Positions 5,614 through 6,843 of a DNA stretch of 6,843 nucleotides are shown piece by piece. Every line of letters begins with the position of its first letter. Positions within the stretch are counted from its first letter, which is position 1. A program made the position numbers and the translations under genes. Source of the DNA: Clostridiales bacterium (lineage in GTDB: Bacteria; Bacillota; Clostridia; Oscillospirales; JAAYXM01). The stretch covers positions 1 to 6,843 of the forward strand of contig JAAYXM010000231.1 of the NCBI GenBank assembly GCA_012515925.1, written 5' to 3'. The notes below the pieces were generated by a model that worked only from the letters and a program-made list of their open reading frames with translations, made no database searches and was not told where the DNA came from.

Positions 5614-6801
5614 ATGGGAAGCCTTTTAATAAATCAGGACAGGATAGCGGACAAGGAAGGGTTTATCAAGCTATGCCCGTTTAACGCGCTCGCGATTAAA
5701 GACGGTAACGTAACAATAAACGCGGGCTGCAGGATGTGTATGCTCTGCGTCAAAAAGAGCTTAAACGGCGAGATTGAGTTTAAAAAAGAAGATTTGACGC
5801 TCGACAAGTCGAAGTGGAACGGTATTTGCGTATACGTTGACCATGAGGCGGGAGAAATCCATCCGGTGACATACGAGCTCATCTGTAAAGCCAAGGAGCT
5901 TGCCGGCAAAATCGGGCATAAGGTTTATTGCCTGTATATAGGAAGCGATATAAAGAAAAACGCGCGGGAGCTTTTACACTACGGCATCGACGAGGTAATC
6001 GTCTGCGATTATCCCGCTCTATCGAAGTTTCGGATAGAGCCGTACACCGCGGTGTTTGAAAGCTATATAAACACATATAAACCGTGTGCGATACTTATCG
6101 GCGCGACACCTGTGGGCAGGCAGCTCGCGCCACGGGTCGCGGCGAGGTTTAAAACGGGGCTTACCGCCGACTGCACGATACTGGATATTTTAGATAACAC
6201 GGACCTGGTGCAGATACGTCCCGCGTTCGGCGGCAATATCATGGCGGAAATTTTAACCCCCGCTTCACGTCCGCAAATGGCGACCGTGCGCTACAAGGTT
6301 ATGACGCCCGCGGCAAGAATCGCGACCGAAACCGGAAAAATTACGTTTATGCCCGTCAATGAAGGTATGCTTAAATCGGATATTGAGGTATTGCATACGA
6401 AAAAAAAGGAAAAGGCGAAAAGCCTCGAGCAGGCGGATATAATCGTCGCCGCTGGGCGAGGCGTTAAAACCCGCGATGATATGAATATGATTTATGAGCT
6501 GGCAAACGCGCTTGGCGCCGAGGTGGCGGCAACAAGGCCGCTTGTCGAGGCGGGCTGGTTTGATTCCAGAAGGCAAATCGGCTTGAGCGGGAGAACCGTC
6601 AGGCCGAAGCTGATTGTCACATGCGGTGTTTCCGGCACAGTGCAGTTTGCCGCGGGCATGAACGCGTCGGATAATATCATCGCGATAAACAATAACCCGG
6701 ACGCCCCGATTTTCAAAGTCGCACATTACGGAATAGTCGGGGATATTTATGAGATTGTGCCAAAGCTTACAGAAAGAATTAAAAGCGCGGGGAGGGTTTA
6801 A
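5614..6801 (+). CDS. etfA: Electron transfer flavoprotein subunit alpha with N-terminal ferredoxin-like domain (EtfA/LctC-like)
   Basis: The protein has 395 residues, longer than a plain EtfA (about 320-340) because of an N-terminal ferredoxin-like domain (about 1-60). Four cysteines, C21 (in CPFNAL), C39, C42 and C45 (CRMCMLC), make one [4Fe-4S] site. EtfA domain I follows (about 70-230: AILIGATPVGRQLAPRVAARFKTGLTADCT; RPAFGGNIMAEI). The FAD-binding C-terminal domain (about 272-385) contains VAAGRGVKTRDDM, ATRPLVEAGWFDSRRQIGLSG, CGVSGTVQFAAGM and IIAINNNPDAPIFKVAHYGIVGD. Such Fe-S EtfA proteins are known from the lactate dehydrogenase/Etf complex (LctC) and caffeyl-CoA reductase (CarE) of Acetobacterium, where the domain is linked to ferredoxin. 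ATG 5614 has AAGGA (5601-5605) 8 nt upstream. Its TAA is 2 nt before the next gene's GTG. It probably forms a complex with EtfB and the downstream FAD-dependent dehydrogenase. Confidence 0.95.
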   Translation: MGSLLINQDRIADKEGFIKLCPFNALAIKDGNVTINAGCRMCMLCVKKSLNGEIEFKKEDLTLDKSKWNGICVYVDHEAGEIHPVTYELICKAKELAGKIGHKVYCLYIGSDIKKNARELLHYGIDEVIVCDYPALSKFRIEPYTAVFESYINTYKPCAILIGATPVGRQLAPRVAARFKTGLTADCTILDILDNTDLVQIRPAFGGNIMAEILTPASRPQMATVRYKVMTPAARIATETGKITFMPVNEGMLKSDIEVLHTKKKEKAKSLEQADIIVAAGRGVKTRDDMNMIYELANALGAEVAATRPLVEAGWFDSRRQIGLSGRTVRPKLIVTCGVSGTVQFAAGMNASDNIIAINNNPDAPIFKVAHYGIVGDIYEIVPKLTERIKSAGRV

Positions 6802-6806
6802 CCGTG
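6791..6806 (+). promoter_or_regulatory. Ribosome binding site and GTG start of the gene after etfA
   Basis: GGAGG at 6791-6795 lies inside the last codons of etfA, 8 nt before GTG at 6804-6806. No ATG or TTG in this frame competes nearby, so GTG is the likely start. Confidence 0.7.
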
Positions 6807-6843
6807 GGCTATAAGAAAATCGACGAAAAGGACATCGCGTATA
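6804..6843 (+). CDS. Start of a probable FAD-dependent 2-hydroxyacid dehydrogenase (GlcD/LctD-like), cut by the window edge
   Basis: Only 13 codons are visible: (M)GYKKIDEKDIAY, from GTG at 6804. The frame has a proper ribosome binding site and begins 2 nt after the etfA stop, so it is the third gene of the etf operon. The short N-terminus resembles the YKKVTEEDI-type start of GlcD/LctD FAD-linked oxidases, which in acetogen and clostridial clusters follow etfB and etfA and oxidise lactate or another 2-hydroxyacid. The visible residues are too few to prove the family; the assignment leans on gene order. Confidence 0.6.
   Translation, partial: MGYKKIDEKDIAY

Noticed and set aside
6265..6726. 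153-codon minus-strand frame opposite etfA
   Set aside because: It is antisense to the conserved FAD-binding domain of EtfA, shows no recognisable motif or operon context, and is treated as a shadow frame.

Overview
The window looks like chromosomal DNA of an anaerobic, fermentative bacterium, most likely a member of the Firmicutes/Clostridia. This rests on gene content (an Etf pair whose alpha subunit carries a ferredoxin-like domain, next to a FadR-type GntR regulator), strong GGAGG ribosome binding sites, and a mixed composition of AT-rich intergenic DNA and moderately GC-rich genes. It is an inference; no rRNA or tRNA is present to place the organism. I see no mobile element, CRISPR array or RNA gene.

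Left half, minus strand (1-2438): a tightly coupled three-gene operon. In transcription order it holds a short-chain dehydrogenase/reductase (SDR, 1698-2438), a UlaG-like metallo-beta-lactamase-fold hydrolase starting at TTG (1033-1701), and an enolase-superfamily dehydratase of the galactonate dehydratase type that runs off the left edge (1-1036). Each junction is a 4-nt start/stop overlap. The order fits an oxidative sugar-acid route: sugar to lactone (SDR), lactone to sugar acid (UlaG-like hydrolase), sugar acid to 2-keto-3-deoxy acid (dehydratase). The individual substrates are not shown by the sequence.

Centre (2439-3994): the operon has its own promoter with a small palindrome over the -35 box. 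Upstream lie a strong bidirectional hairpin terminator and, on the plus strand, a perfect-consensus promoter that fires into that hairpin and antisense to the next gene. Then comes a 373-residue regulator (2662-3783, minus) with an unusual layout: a LacI/GalR-type sugar-sensor domain with no N-terminal LacI helix-turn-helix, but a LuxR-like helix-turn-helix at the C-terminus. The 211-bp divergent region holds a good promoter for this regulator, a GC-rich dyad, and repeated copies of AAATCCGAGAT.

Right half, plus strand (3995-6843): a FadR-family GntR regulator, then etfB, etfA and the first 13 codons of a third gene whose N-terminus resembles GlcD/LctD FAD-dependent 2-hydroxyacid dehydrogenases. 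This is the order of the lactate-oxidising, electron-bifurcating lctABCD cluster of acetogens (regulator, EtfB, EtfA with an Fe-S domain, dehydrogenase). Between the regulator and etfB is a perfect 39-bp palindrome. It contains a PdhR/LldR-like operator core (AATTGGT-N3-ACCAATT) and a consensus -10 box, and it is followed by six Ts, so it may act as operator, promoter and terminator at once. The probable logic is that the GntR protein senses a 2-hydroxyacid such as lactate and releases the etf/dehydrogenase operon, which then passes electrons to NAD and ferredoxin. Whether the two halves serve one pathway (a 2-keto-3-deoxy acid is usually split to pyruvate plus an aldehyde) is open.
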